Positions 12,362 to 22,650 of a stretch of DNA of 64,000 nucleotides are shown here, piece after piece. Each line of letters starts with the position of its first letter. The stretch's first letter is position 1. The notes under the pieces are model-generated. The model was not told the DNA's origin and did no database searches. It saw only the letters and a program-made list of their open reading frames with translations. Origin of the DNA: Lineus longissimus (taxonomy: Eukaryota > Nemertea > Pilidiophora > Heteronemertea > Lineidae); the NCBI RefSeq assembly GCF_910592395.1, contig NC_088316.1:6636001-6700000 (forward strand). The letters run 5' to 3'. A program made the position numbers and the translations under genes.

Positions 12362-15230
12362 AAGGCTCATCAAATGCCTTATGAAATGGATCAAAGGTTT
12401 CTTTGGTAAAAAAAACCCTGCATTTTGCTGGATGTAGAATGAAAAATGCATCCTACATGTATCTCGCGCTTTTAATCTGAGGTTCAGAATGTATTTGATC
12501 TCTATAGAACCAAAACCGAACCATATCCTAATTCTGACCGGCGGGTAGAAATTGCTCTAGTTGGGTCCTTCTAATAATGGTTTGCACTATCACATGAAAA
12601 CGTACATAACAAAGAAACATTAGTAAAAGTGTACATTTCTTGTTACATTGATGGATTCTTACAAGCGTGAGGATTATGCTATGTCTCAAATTATGTTTTT
12701 TAACATTCCAACAGGTGCAGGAATCCTCGGTACAGCTGCTGACAAGCCATTTAACCGATAACACATTGTACACTGATGATTTATGTCAAGTTCTATTTGC
12801 AAACTCAAGAACCTGATTTGTTCAAGGTCGATTTGAAAGCCAGAAGGATGACTTTCCGAACTTTCCGGAGCTCCACTATAAAATCACCCTTGCTAGCATG
12901 TCAGAATAATTATGGTAATTTTCCCAACCCCTGGAATACTACCTTTGTTCGGGTTACTTCGAGTGAGTGCCGAATGATATGGACGCCAAGTTCAGGATGG
13001 CCTTGGACAAACTGACCATGAGTCAGTTCGTTACTTTACCTGCTAATTTGAGATGAGAAGGAAACCCGCTAAATTCCTGCAAAATTGGTTGCAGCTTTGT
13101 TGGAAAACAAACTACTGGTTGGTTATGTTGCTTTGAGTATTTCAGGAGCAGGATATCATCTCTCATCAACTTCTCATTTCTTTAATTAAGGTGCCGGAAG
13201 AGCGGCAATACAATTCACCTCCGTCACAGGGCACAGATGATTGACACATGACCTCCTTTCATCATCCTGTGTAGCTGTGGCGAAATAGTAGTTTTGATGG
13301 GACCCCTCGCCCATACGGATCTTTTGCAGGGAAATTCACATTTTTGGTTATTGGGATACGACCACTTTAAGAAGCTCCGTTGTGAAATGTGCACGATTAT
13401 TGATTTCTCTCGGTGGTGCGTATATGTTGAAGCAAGGCGATTATTCGTGGGTTACCCTATATCTGTCTTATCAGTCAACATGCTACATGGTGTTCGAGGT
13501 AAAAGTAGACGAGGCCGAACATGTTTGACATAGTTTTGGGATCAAGCGATAAACGTATATTTTCCTTTGCGTGCTAGTGGGCGTATGCTTGACTCAACAC
13601 CGGATTAAATCATTCGCGTAAAGAAGTTGATTACACCTCACTTACGAAGTATGTAGCCGTACCAAACTATCTGATCAGGTTTGATACTTTTATCCCTGAG
13701 CTAAAAGCGTCAAGCCCGATTATTGACTGATATACGCGCTCATTAAATATTTACAAAACGATTTACTGGACCTCAGATCGTACAATAGAAAATTGACCTT
13801 GGCTTGGCTTGGCTTTGTTTTTAATTCTGTCCATGATTACACTAACGAAGAGTTTAAGTTTCTGATATGCGGAATGTATTTGATGGGTCATGTGACCGAT
13901 ACCGTTTTGTCCCAAAGCGTGTTTTAGAAAAGAACAGAAACGACTTTGTAGCCTTTAATTCGTGTATATGTATCGTCTTTGGTCTTATCAAGCGTCTGAC
14001 TGAAACCGGCGACTGAATTGTCCAATACCCATCCAGCTTATCAATAATTATGTCTAATAAGTCTTCGCATTGTCCGTCAGTTTGAGTAGTTTGATCATGA
14101 ACAGACAACGATTGAATTTTAAAATTACTTAAACAAGAAAGATTAATCACCGGTGGAAGATATCTGCGAGCAATTACACAATGAGAAATTACCGTGCCTG
14201 GACCGGGTTAGTGGCGTTTATACTAATTATGATATGGTCTCCAGTTTAACGCGGTATTTATAAGGGCTAACTTAACTCTCAACACGAGAGAAGGGCCATA
14301 TCAGACCCGGCTTTACGGAAAATCTAGACCGGGGTACGATATTAAGTGTTCCCGTTTCTGAGTGTCTCCCATCATTGTTTGGAATGCTGAAGTAAATATT
14401 GAAACGTTTACCTCGATATGGAACAGTCATGGCTTTTATGGAAACACTCGAATATTGGCAGGTCGACCCATGTGTTCCACCGGCGTTTTGCATTGCTGGA
14501 CAGAAAAACTTTATAAACATTAATTAGCCAGCGACAAATGTCGTTGTGTCATTTGTTTGCATTCTCCTCCTACCAACTTATGATAGTGCAGTGCATTCTC
14601 CGCAAACAATAGTGGTATATCTACGATTGGTATTAGTGGCTTATAACGTACATATCCCACGATCCAAATCAGGCTGCCCCACCTTTCAGCTAGGGGTGGA
14701 ACTAAACAGACATTGCGCTACAGTGGGATAATGATGAACTATAGCAACGAAGTATCTTTTAAGTTATGCGTGACGTCAGAGTGACATCATTTTGTAAACA
14801 AAGGTATCCATCTATTCGCAAAACCAGCCCGTATGAATGTTTTAGATTTGCATTAGGTTTGTAGTAATCATATAGTTTCATGACTCTTCAATTATTCTGA
14901 TAAATCTTCACGCAAGTTTTCGACAGTTTTAAAGTTGTCAATATTTGCGGCAACCCATTTTACTGGAGAACTATATCAGCTCATCCTCGTTTCTCGTGCT
15001 ACTTTTTTAGCCACTGCCTCTGCCGCTACTAAAACAGCAGCACAGGCACGTGAAACTCCCCCCCCCCCCCCCGTTCGGTTGCCCCCTTGACTGACAAACA
15101 AACCCCGACTACACCGACAGCAAATCTAAAAACGATATCATTTTACATTTGGGGGGGGGGGGGGGTGGAGGTAGTTAGTCGAGGGGGCCTGAGCTGAATT
15201 GAAGGGGTAGGGGGCAATTGAGCTATTATA
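12362..15230. other. No supported gene; unassigned DNA
   Basis: Only short motif-free ORFs are present. C and G runs lie at about 15059-15072 and 15151-15165, just upstream of the split gene's promoter region. Confidence 0.35.
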
Positions 15231-15428
15231 TAATTTCTCGCGCCTGTGCGCAGTAGTTTCGAGATCTCGCGGGATACAGAACGTGCGACATTCGATTTAT
15301 CGGATGGTGTTCATGGTGTTGTAGTGTTTCAGTTTTGCTCAATTCCATTGCTATTTACGGTTTGAAGTACCGGTAGGCTATGAAACGTAGACCATGTCAT
15401 AGTTAGGACCGCATCAAATATCCTGACC
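15231..15428 (+). promoter_or_regulatory. Putative promoter and 5' UTR of the split gene
   Basis: This stretch is locally CpG-rich, contains 'gagatctcgcgggata', and has no clear TATA box. It ends at a start codon in strong Kozak context (accATGg at 15429). Assignment as a promoter is inferred from position and composition. Confidence 0.3.
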
Positions 15429-15441
15429 ATGGAATTTGGTG
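15429..15441 (+). CDS. Exon 1 (start codon, four residues plus one base)
   Basis: ATG with Kozak accATGg opens a 13-base coding piece ending at a textbook donor, G|GTAAGT. The leftover single base sets phase 1, matching every downstream acceptor. Confidence 0.45.
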
Positions 15442-18400
15442 GTAAGTATAGCCAGATGGTCGCCAAGGTGTTGTTTTTTTGTCACCTAGGCTAATTGTCC
15501 TAAATCGATCTGAGAAAAAAGCATGGCCGTCGCCCAGCCCCGGCCCAGGCCCAGCAGGGCACGTGCCTAGCTAGGCCTACCACCTGATAAATGAGATGCA
15601 TCCCCATGCTGCTGCCGTAAATGTATGTAAATGCTCGATGCGTGGACATCTTCATCATTATTTGTCATCATTGACATACACATTCATGATTGATGTAATG
15701 GTAGGGATAGTCCCCCCCCCCCCCACCATGCCCACCCCCCAGGCCTAGCCTACCCTGTGTGGCCACGCTTGCCGGGCGGGCAGGCCGCCCCCCTGGCCCT
15801 AACCATAAATTCAAAATTTCACATTCATTGACTTAGACCGGCGTGCCTGCCATTCTGCCAAAAGAGGTAATTCATGAATTGTGGCCTCAAATATTGTGGC
15901 GTTTCAATATTTCCCAGGCCGATTACCCTGTCATCGCATTAATTATTTCCATGTGATGTCTTGTCACAAGTCACCTCATGCACAGTGATTGACCAATTCG
16001 AAAATAACATAGAACATGTATCACATGAACGTTCAGGGGCGTAGCCTGATATCGCAGTGGGGGGGGGGGTTCTTTGCCTATTTCTTGAGCAACGAAGGCG
16101 CTAAGCCCGTGAACATGAGACCGAAATCTGGCAGGTCAGCACTCCCAGTTACGAAGGACTGTATAAGGTCACTCAGGCCTCTCAATTACATGATTCCTAC
16201 ACCGTACAGGATGTCCCCAAATTAGGTCTTTTTTTTCTTTTTTTTTTAAATATGACCCCCTGAAGCGTTTTTTGACCCCTAACATAACCAAATCTCATCC
16301 AAATGGCCTCATTTTAAAGTTTTCCCCTAAAATTATGATTTTTCAGGTGTATGTGGTGATATCAGTCACTAACTTTGATTTATGACATCGCTGTTCAGGC
16401 AAATTGGCGTGATGAAATGTCCCCAAATTAAGCCAAAAAGCAAAAAAACATGTCCCCCAAAATAGGCTAAAAAAATACAGGGTGTAGAGGTCTCCACGTA
16501 ATTAAAAGGCCTGTCACTCTAGCGCACAATGGCCCATTTGGATAGAATCATGGTGTTACAAAACTCAGTAGAAAAGTATTTCGTGTTTGTTAAAATCATA
16601 AATCGAGTGTTGCCTGCATGGAGGCTGTATTTTGTCTAGGCTAAGTCATAGTTTTGACTATTAGTATTTGTCACTTTATGTGTTTGTTTTTCAGCATCAT
16701 CCAATGGTAATGGTGATAATCCTTCTTGCGAGAATGCAGGGCATTATGCACGAATCAAAGAGTTGGCTGCCTCCTATCGCAGGGAAAAGAGGAAAACCTA
16801 TCCTAAAAAGAACTTAAAGCCATATGTGAAGGCTCCATCCAGGGACATCAATGGTGCTATAGATGGTCCATCAGTTCCCAGAAGAGAAAGAAAAGGGAAG
16901 AAAACCTCAACGACAGGTAGATTGTTTTTGGTTGACAAATGCCTTCACCTCGTCTGAGCCATCAATATTCAATTAGGCTTTATACATGGAAAAATATTGC
17001 TGCTAGACTAGTCTTACATTTGTGCAATTAACTGATAATTATATGTTCTGGACAAATGGTTTATGCCTACAAATCCAACCCTATCACTGCTATACCTCGT
17101 TAAAATTTCTCACCAATCTTTAGAATAAAACCAGAAAAATTAGTCTTTTCCACCCTTTTTAGCTCACCTCTTAGCAGAGGTGAGCTTATCCCATACCGTG
17201 GCGTCCGTCGTCCGTCGTCGTCGTCGTCGTCGTCGTCGTCCGTCGTCCGTTAGCAGGGCACGTTTCGTAACTGTTAGAGCTATTGAGTTGAAACTTGGTA
17301 CACATGTACCCTTATGTAATGACACCTTGGAGACCAAGTTTCGGTCCGATTCGTTTCATGGTTTGGCCACCAGGGGGCCAAACGTTAAAAGTGAAAATAT
17401 GCAATATCTCCCTTAATAGTAGTCGGGAAATTTTGAAAAAAATATGGTAGGTACTTCTAGCAAAGGTGCATCATATATCCTCCGGGTTTTTGATTTGACC
17501 TCCTTTTCAAGGTCACAGAGGTCAAATGGTGTAAATTGGCCATTAGGATGTAACGATGGCACGTTTCTAAACTGCAATGACTATTGATACCAAATTTGGT
17601 ACACATTTACCCCTTTGTCAGGTGATCTCAGGGACCGAAGTTTGGTCCAATATGATTCACCACTTGACCACCAGGTGGCAAAATCCAAAAACCTTAAAAA
17701 TGTGATTATTCCTTAACTTCTTGCCCGATTGCCACCAATTTGATATCATGGGTACATCTAACCACCATACAGTATATGTCACACAGGTTTTTAATTTGAC
17801 CTTCTTGTCAAGGTCACAGAGGTCAAATGGCGTAAATTCGCCGTCAGGCCGTAACTATGGCACGTTTCTTAACTGCAATGACTATTGATCACAAATTAAG
17901 TACACATGTACCCCTTGGCCAGGTGATCGCAGGTACTGAAGTTTGGTGCGATCTGATTTGCCGTTTGGCCTCCAGGGAGGAGGCCAAATCCTAAATTCTT
18001 CAAAATGCCATTATTTCTAGTAATGACTTGCCCGATTGGCACCAATTTTATATCATAGGTACATCTAATTCTAACAACCATTCAATGTGTCACCCGGGTC
18101 TTCTTTGATTTGACCTACTTTTCAAGGTCACATAGGTCGAATGTACTGTAAATTGGCCATTTTGGGGAAATTGTAATTGCTTGGACCTACATCAAACCTA
18201 ACACTACATGACACAATACCATGCTCTTTATCCATCTTTCCTCCACATGAGGTGAGCACAATGGCCCTGGCCATTTCATTATGTAAGAAATTCCATGGAA
18301 GAAATTGCATCTTTTCTGGTGTAATCTGCATTTGGCCTTAATTTCAAAATTGCTTGTTTTTCCAGAGAAACTAAAGGACTTTCCTGAGGAATTGCTACCA

Positions 18401-20789
18401 AGTAATCATGAAGTAGAAATCGATGCACCTTTCGATTTTCAAGTGTTCCAGCAAGGTTTGTGATTTGTCTTTTAACTTTAAGGTCTTTTTATTCATCAGC
18501 TAGTTGGCTCTATTCCAAGACACAAATCAAGTTGTGTATTTTATAAGGAGTAAGTTTCCGATTTGACCTACCATACTTTTTACGGCTGCAGAGGTCAAAC
18601 GACGTTAACTGATTCATCTAAATTTTGAATTTTGTGTTGATCACAAGTCAGGTTATAGTTTGCAAATGATTTATTCTTTTTTAAAGGTTAATTGGGCAAC
18701 ACTGGCTGCTGATTAAGGCAAATAATGGTATTTTCGAATCAACACTTAGGAACTTTTTTTTTCTTTCTCGGTAGTATTTATCAATGCACTTTTAATTTAC
18801 AGTGAGAGTTGAACTTATGGAGCTTCTGAATGGGATTCGGGCTTCCAATAGTACTGAAGTGCCAGGCACTGAATCTGAATGGAAGAAAGGCATTTTGTTG
18901 CGCATGCTGACCGGAAGCAAAGACAAGAGGAGAGTTGGGAGGAGGTGCGGGAGCCAGTATTGAGGTCAATACTTAGGAAAATGGGAAAACATAGTTCATC
19001 ATGTGCAATTTGTGTCTCATGTGCGTCGTCAGCTGTTATCAGGTATGATATATTTATAGGAGATAAATTTGTTTTCAAAGTGTACATGTAACAGGCACTA
19101 AAAATAACTGAAGGAACACAGCTCTTTAATCAAAACACAACTTGTTCTCTAGAATGTGATTCAGAGTCTGGAGCTGAAGATAGAAGCTGCAAGAACACCA
19201 CGGTTTTCCTTGTGCCATGGTCAACCCAGTTTGTTGACCAGGTTTTCCAGCCTCTGCCCTATCTTCGGGAGTTTTTCAATTTGATTATATACACACTTTC
19301 ATTCTTTTCAGATTCTTATAAAGTTCATTGGTTTAAATAACATGACATGATTTGAAAGATAGCAATTAACACGACAGTATTAAAGGGGCTTTCTTCATAT
19401 TAGCAGTTTGTGCAGTTACGATGCATGTCGAGTTCACTGCTATATAGATCAGTTTAAAAGTTTATCATTTTCATTTCAGATGCTTCAAAGAGTTGGGCTT
19501 CTCTACGAAAGCGTCTTGAAAAGGAGAGAAAGCAACTTCAGCATTGTGTTACACTGTACAATTCAAAAGCAGACTGTCATGTTTCTGTGGACGAAGTCAC
19601 GCAAGAGGACTATTTGTTGCCTTGGCATAATCCTGCAGGTTGGCATTCACTTCATATTCATTTACCCACAAACTTCACTTAGTACATGTAACACAAAGTC
19701 CAGGACACAAATAACTCCAAGTGGTAATGTCCTGCAGTCATTTTCGATTGTTCAGAGAAATTGATCCAGCTGTTGTTTATCAAGCAATTTGAGGTTTAAA
19801 GCCTGGGTCGGCATTTTGCTCTAGGCTTACTGGTACATTGGTCTTCAAGTGATGTAAAGTACATTCTACCTTGTACATTTAACACAGTTTGGTTGCAATG
19901 TAGCATTGGTTGCAAGTGAAATGTTAAGTTGCGCCTCAATCTTATAGTCACATTTCTGACATATCCAGCATGTATTTTTACCAGCGTTTCGTATGTACAT
20001 GTAGGAGGGATGGAGCAAGAAACTTTTAGCCTGTAGTCCTAATATTTGTTTCTTCAATTCAGGGAACAAGGGAGAAACATTTGCTTTGAAGAAGAAAATA
20101 GTTGATATACATGAACACATGACCAGGTACATCGAGGAATTGCCTGTGCTCATTCAAGAGATGGTATCAACTGCTCTTTTCTTCAAGAAAAAAATCAACA
20201 CCTTGGAAGACGGAATCAACACCGTGAACAATGAGGCCATCAAAAACCAAGGTAGTGGCCATGCAATTATTTTTACCCAACATTTGTGGAGGTTGATGCA
20301 TACATGTACTTGTCTTGCTGTGGCACTACCTCTGAATTAATCTGGGCTGTGGATGCTGATCTGGATCTGATTGCAACTTCGTTCTTTCCCAGCTCAGGTT
20401 CAGTTTACTAATACAAATGTACTACGCCCTACTTTGAATTAATTCAAACTGAATGCCTTTCATTAATCTAACTGGACAGACATAAACTATTGGTTTGCAG
20501 ATGTATGTGCATTGCCTTTGTTGATGACTTCAGAATTTTAATGTCCAGCTCTCCTTCTATTTAAGAAAACCATGGATTGGTGAAGTTGCTGCTGGAATCA
20601 AAGGAATTCTACACAGACCTTCTCCTAGAAGCAACAGATGTATTTGAATGTATAGACACTGACATAGAGATCGTGGTGGATTTTGAGGAAGGGGAGGTGC
20701 AACCTGGTGGTGAAGAATCAAATTCGGAGGAGGATGCGTCTAGCTCTGAGGAGGAGGATTGTGATGACATTGGCATTGAGTACGTGTAA
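15429..20789 (+). CDS. Split gene resembling KDZ-transposase-associated proteins, probably disrupted
   Basis: I infer seven coding exons at 15429-15441, 16695-16916, 18366-18455, 18803-19042, 19480-19638, 20063-20251 and 20566-20789. Every exon has AG/GT borders, and in one common frame all junctions are phase 1. The product would be about 370-380 residues: a basic Lys/Arg-rich N-terminus, the stretch DFPEELLPSN, a Cys-containing segment (CAICVSC) in exon 4, Leu/Lys-rich probable coiled coils in exons 5-6, and a very acidic tail. The order of the basic region, 'IR' after a Cys cluster, and C-terminal coiled coils recalls proteins of KDZ transposons; this is inference from memory of the family. 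The catalytic KDZ core is not seen. In exon 4 the phase-1 frame meets TGA at 18958, while the coding-looking Cys-rich frame is shifted. The locus is therefore either a decaying gene, a sequence error, or a domesticated remnant. Confidence 0.5.
16695..16916 (+). CDS. Exon 2 (basic N-terminal region)
   Basis: A pyrimidine-rich acceptor (tttgtttttcag) precedes 222 bases, exactly 74 codons, ending acag|gtag. It encodes a Lys/Arg-rich stretch including AASYRREKRKTYPKKNLKPY, which could bind nucleic acid or act as a nuclear localisation signal. Confidence 0.6.
17160..18262. mobile_element. Intronic repeat with 'gaggtgagc' ends and three ~300-bp internal repeats
   Basis: It begins agctcacctcttagcagaggtgagct and ends near ccacatgaggtgagcac. 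After a GTC-repeat block come three diverged tandem units with a period of about 303-313 bp. Each contains 'tacacatgtaccc', 'ccaccaggggg' and 'tcaaggtcacagaggtcaaatg' words; the last recur at about 17505, 17808 and 18121. It lies entirely in intron 2 of the split gene. Similar GTC-rich 'gaggtgagc' repeats are, to my knowledge, widespread in marine invertebrates. It is non-coding. Confidence 0.55.
17201..17251 (+). repeat. (GTC)n microsatellite
   Basis: This is a run of gtc/gtcc triplets at the left end of the intronic repeat. The open frame across it (poly-Arg) is a repeat artefact. Confidence 0.85.
18366..18455 (+). CDS. Exon 3
   Basis: The 90 bases between tttttccag and a gtttgt donor encode thirty residues with DFPEELLPSN and DAPFDFQVFQQ. 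The frame joins exons 2 and 4 in phase 1. Confidence 0.6.
18803..19042 (+). CDS. Exon 4 (Cys-cluster exon with frame break)
   Basis: The exon is 240 bases, from tttacag to atcag|gtatga. The incoming frame reads MELLNGIRASNSTEVPGTES and stops at TGA 18958-18960. A second frame, opening right after a stop at 18876, reads EERHFVAHADRKQRQEESW and then CAICVSC...AVIR. One lost base near 18880 would connect them. The Cys-rich frame leaves the exon in phase 2, which does not fit exon 5, so an exon may also be missing between 19043 and 19479. Confidence 0.5.
19480..19638 (+). CDS. Exon 5 (coiled-coil start)
   Basis: The 159 bases between cattttcatttcag and a gttggc donor encode SWASLRKRLEKERKQLQ, a charged heptad-like helix, followed by DEVTQEDYLLPWHNPAG. 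Both borders are phase 1. Confidence 0.6.
20063..20251 (+). CDS. Exon 6 (coiled coil)
   Basis: The 189 bases between ttcttcaattcag and a gtagtg donor encode a helix-rich segment (ALKKKIVDIHEHMTRYIEE, then FFKKKINTLEDGINTVNN). Borders are phase 1. Confidence 0.6.
20566..20789 (+). CDS. Exon 7 (acidic C-terminus, stop)
   Basis: The acceptor ctatttaag is followed by 74 codons ending in TAA at 20787. The residues LVKLLLESKEFYTDLLLEA lead into a Glu/Asp/Ser-rich tail. A cluster of A/T-rich words near 21417 might serve for polyadenylation, but no clear AATAAA was identified. Confidence 0.55.
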
Positions 20790-21744
20790 TTAACCCTTTG
20801 AAGCCGGATTTATTTCAGAAATCCCGATCTTTTTCGACTTGATTTGATCTAAGTTTGCCTAAAAGGGTATAGTGTCCCCAAATGTCACTCGAAGCTAACA
20901 AAGTATGCCACGAGATGCTAACGTTTTCGGAACTCTGTGGCATCTCTTAAGGCCCTTGCAGAGGTTCTCAAGAAGCATGTTTGTGAATAAGGTGACTTTT
21001 TGTAGTGAAAGTTCGAACTTCCAATGCAGTTTATTGGGAAACTACGCCACAAATCAGGTGTTGTGACGACCCTAAAATGACGTCGTATGGCAAAAAGTGT
21101 CAACTGAGGCAAAACTGTTCAGTGAGAGTTTTTTTGCTCGTCTGGCGCTCAGGAATCTGCCAACTGTTCGACGATACAGCGATGTTCCGGCCCTCGGGAC
21201 GAACTTAATCATGAGGGGGGTACCTGCTGCTGGTTAATTTTTTTATCTGACCGCAGGGGGCTAGGCTGATGTCCTGCAACTCCCAAAACGACTTAGAATT
21301 ATTGCCGGACCACTAGGGACCTTGGAAAATGCCTTTTGTGTAATCTGATATATTGTGAATCCACCAATTATGTATAAGCAGATTTGTATTACTGGCTGAA
21401 TGTGAATTTCAGCAGCAATTAAATGATTCTTGCATCAAAATACATGCACTTGTTTTCATTGTTGCTCACCTTGGGTGAACACAGCTGATACTATCAGGCT
21501 GCCTACATGTATAAAGAACCATTAATTTTTGCCGGAAATGAGCAGACAGGTGTCAAAGATGTGTATGGTCAAGTAGCATCTGCCTCATCTTGACTGAGAA
21601 AGGTTGTGTATTCAAGTTGCCCTTGTCCTTGTGCCATCCCCTGAAGGCCACGCTTTGAAGTGACTGACCATTGTATTGTCCTGCATGTACACGTATACAT
21701 GTAGCGGGCTGTTGGATTACTGAGAAAAATCAAACTACTCTGAA
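20790..21744. other. Likely 3' UTR and flank of the split gene; no second gene
   Basis: The sequence after the stop contains only motif-free short ORFs. It ends at the edge of the 88-bp satellite. Confidence 0.35.
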
Positions 21745-22650
21745 TGACATCTTCAAAGACTGTGGTTCAGTATGCGGTAGGTGTATTCTGGTTGGATGTG
21801 ACATTGTCTCAAGTAAGCCATCATTCTGAATTACATACCATATGCAGCTGCAGTATTTTGGTTGGAAGTGACATTATATCATACGTAGGTAAACCCAACT
21901 CTTCTGAATGACATTATCAGAGTCATTATTTCCATACGATCAGGCGTATTCAGGTTGGATGTGACATTGTGTCAAAAGTAATCCGACCATTCTGGATGAC
22001 GTCTTCAGAGACCGTATTTCCATTCGATCAGGCGTATTCAGGTTGAATGTGACATTGTGTCGAAAGTAAACCGACCATTCTGGATGATGTCTTCAGAGAC
22101 GGTATTTCCATACGATCAGGCGTATTCAGGTTGGATGTGACATTGTGTCGAAAGTAATCCGACCATTCTGGATGACGTCTTCAGAGACGGTATTTCCATA
22201 CGATCGATCAGGCGTATTCAGGTTGAATGTGACATTGTGTCGAAAGTAAACCGACCATTCTGGATGACGTCTTCAGAGACGGTATTTCCATACGATCAGG
22301 CGTATTCAGGTTGGATGTGACATTGTGTCGAAAGTAATCCGACCATTCTGGATGACGTCTTCAGAGACGGTATTTCCATACGATCGATCAGGCATATTCA
22401 GGTTGGATGTGACATTGTGTCGAAAGTAAACCGACCATGCTGGATAATGTCTTCAGAGACGGTATTTCCATACGTTCGGCGTATTCAGGTTGGATGTGAC
22501 ATTTTTTTAAGCATTTTCAATGACATCTTGTGTATATTCTGGGTGGGTGTGACAAATCCTTAAGTAACCCAAACATTCTGAATGACGTCTTCAAAGGCAG
22601 TATTTCCGTATGTGGCAGGTGTATTCTTGTTGGACGTGACGTTGTCTAAG
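21745..22650 (+). repeat. 88-bp satellite array with dimeric higher-order pattern
   Basis: About ten head-to-tail units share 'cttcagagacggtatttcca', 'tcaggcgtattcagg' and 'gtgacattgtgtcgaaagta'. The core (about 21950-22440) is highly similar; the flanking units are diverged. Core units alternate between a form with ggttggatg...aatccg and a form with ggttgaatg...aaaccg, so the effective repeat is a dimer of about 176-180 bp. Some units carry an extra gatc (cgatcgatcagg). It is non-coding. Confidence 0.9.

Noticed and set aside
17180-17416. 78-codon ORF with poly-Arg
   Set aside because: It is generated by the (GTC)n microsatellite in an intronic repeat.
21745-22650. Possible CRISPR-like array
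   Set aside because: Repeats are contiguous 88-bp units with no unique spacers, in a eukaryotic context; it is a satellite.
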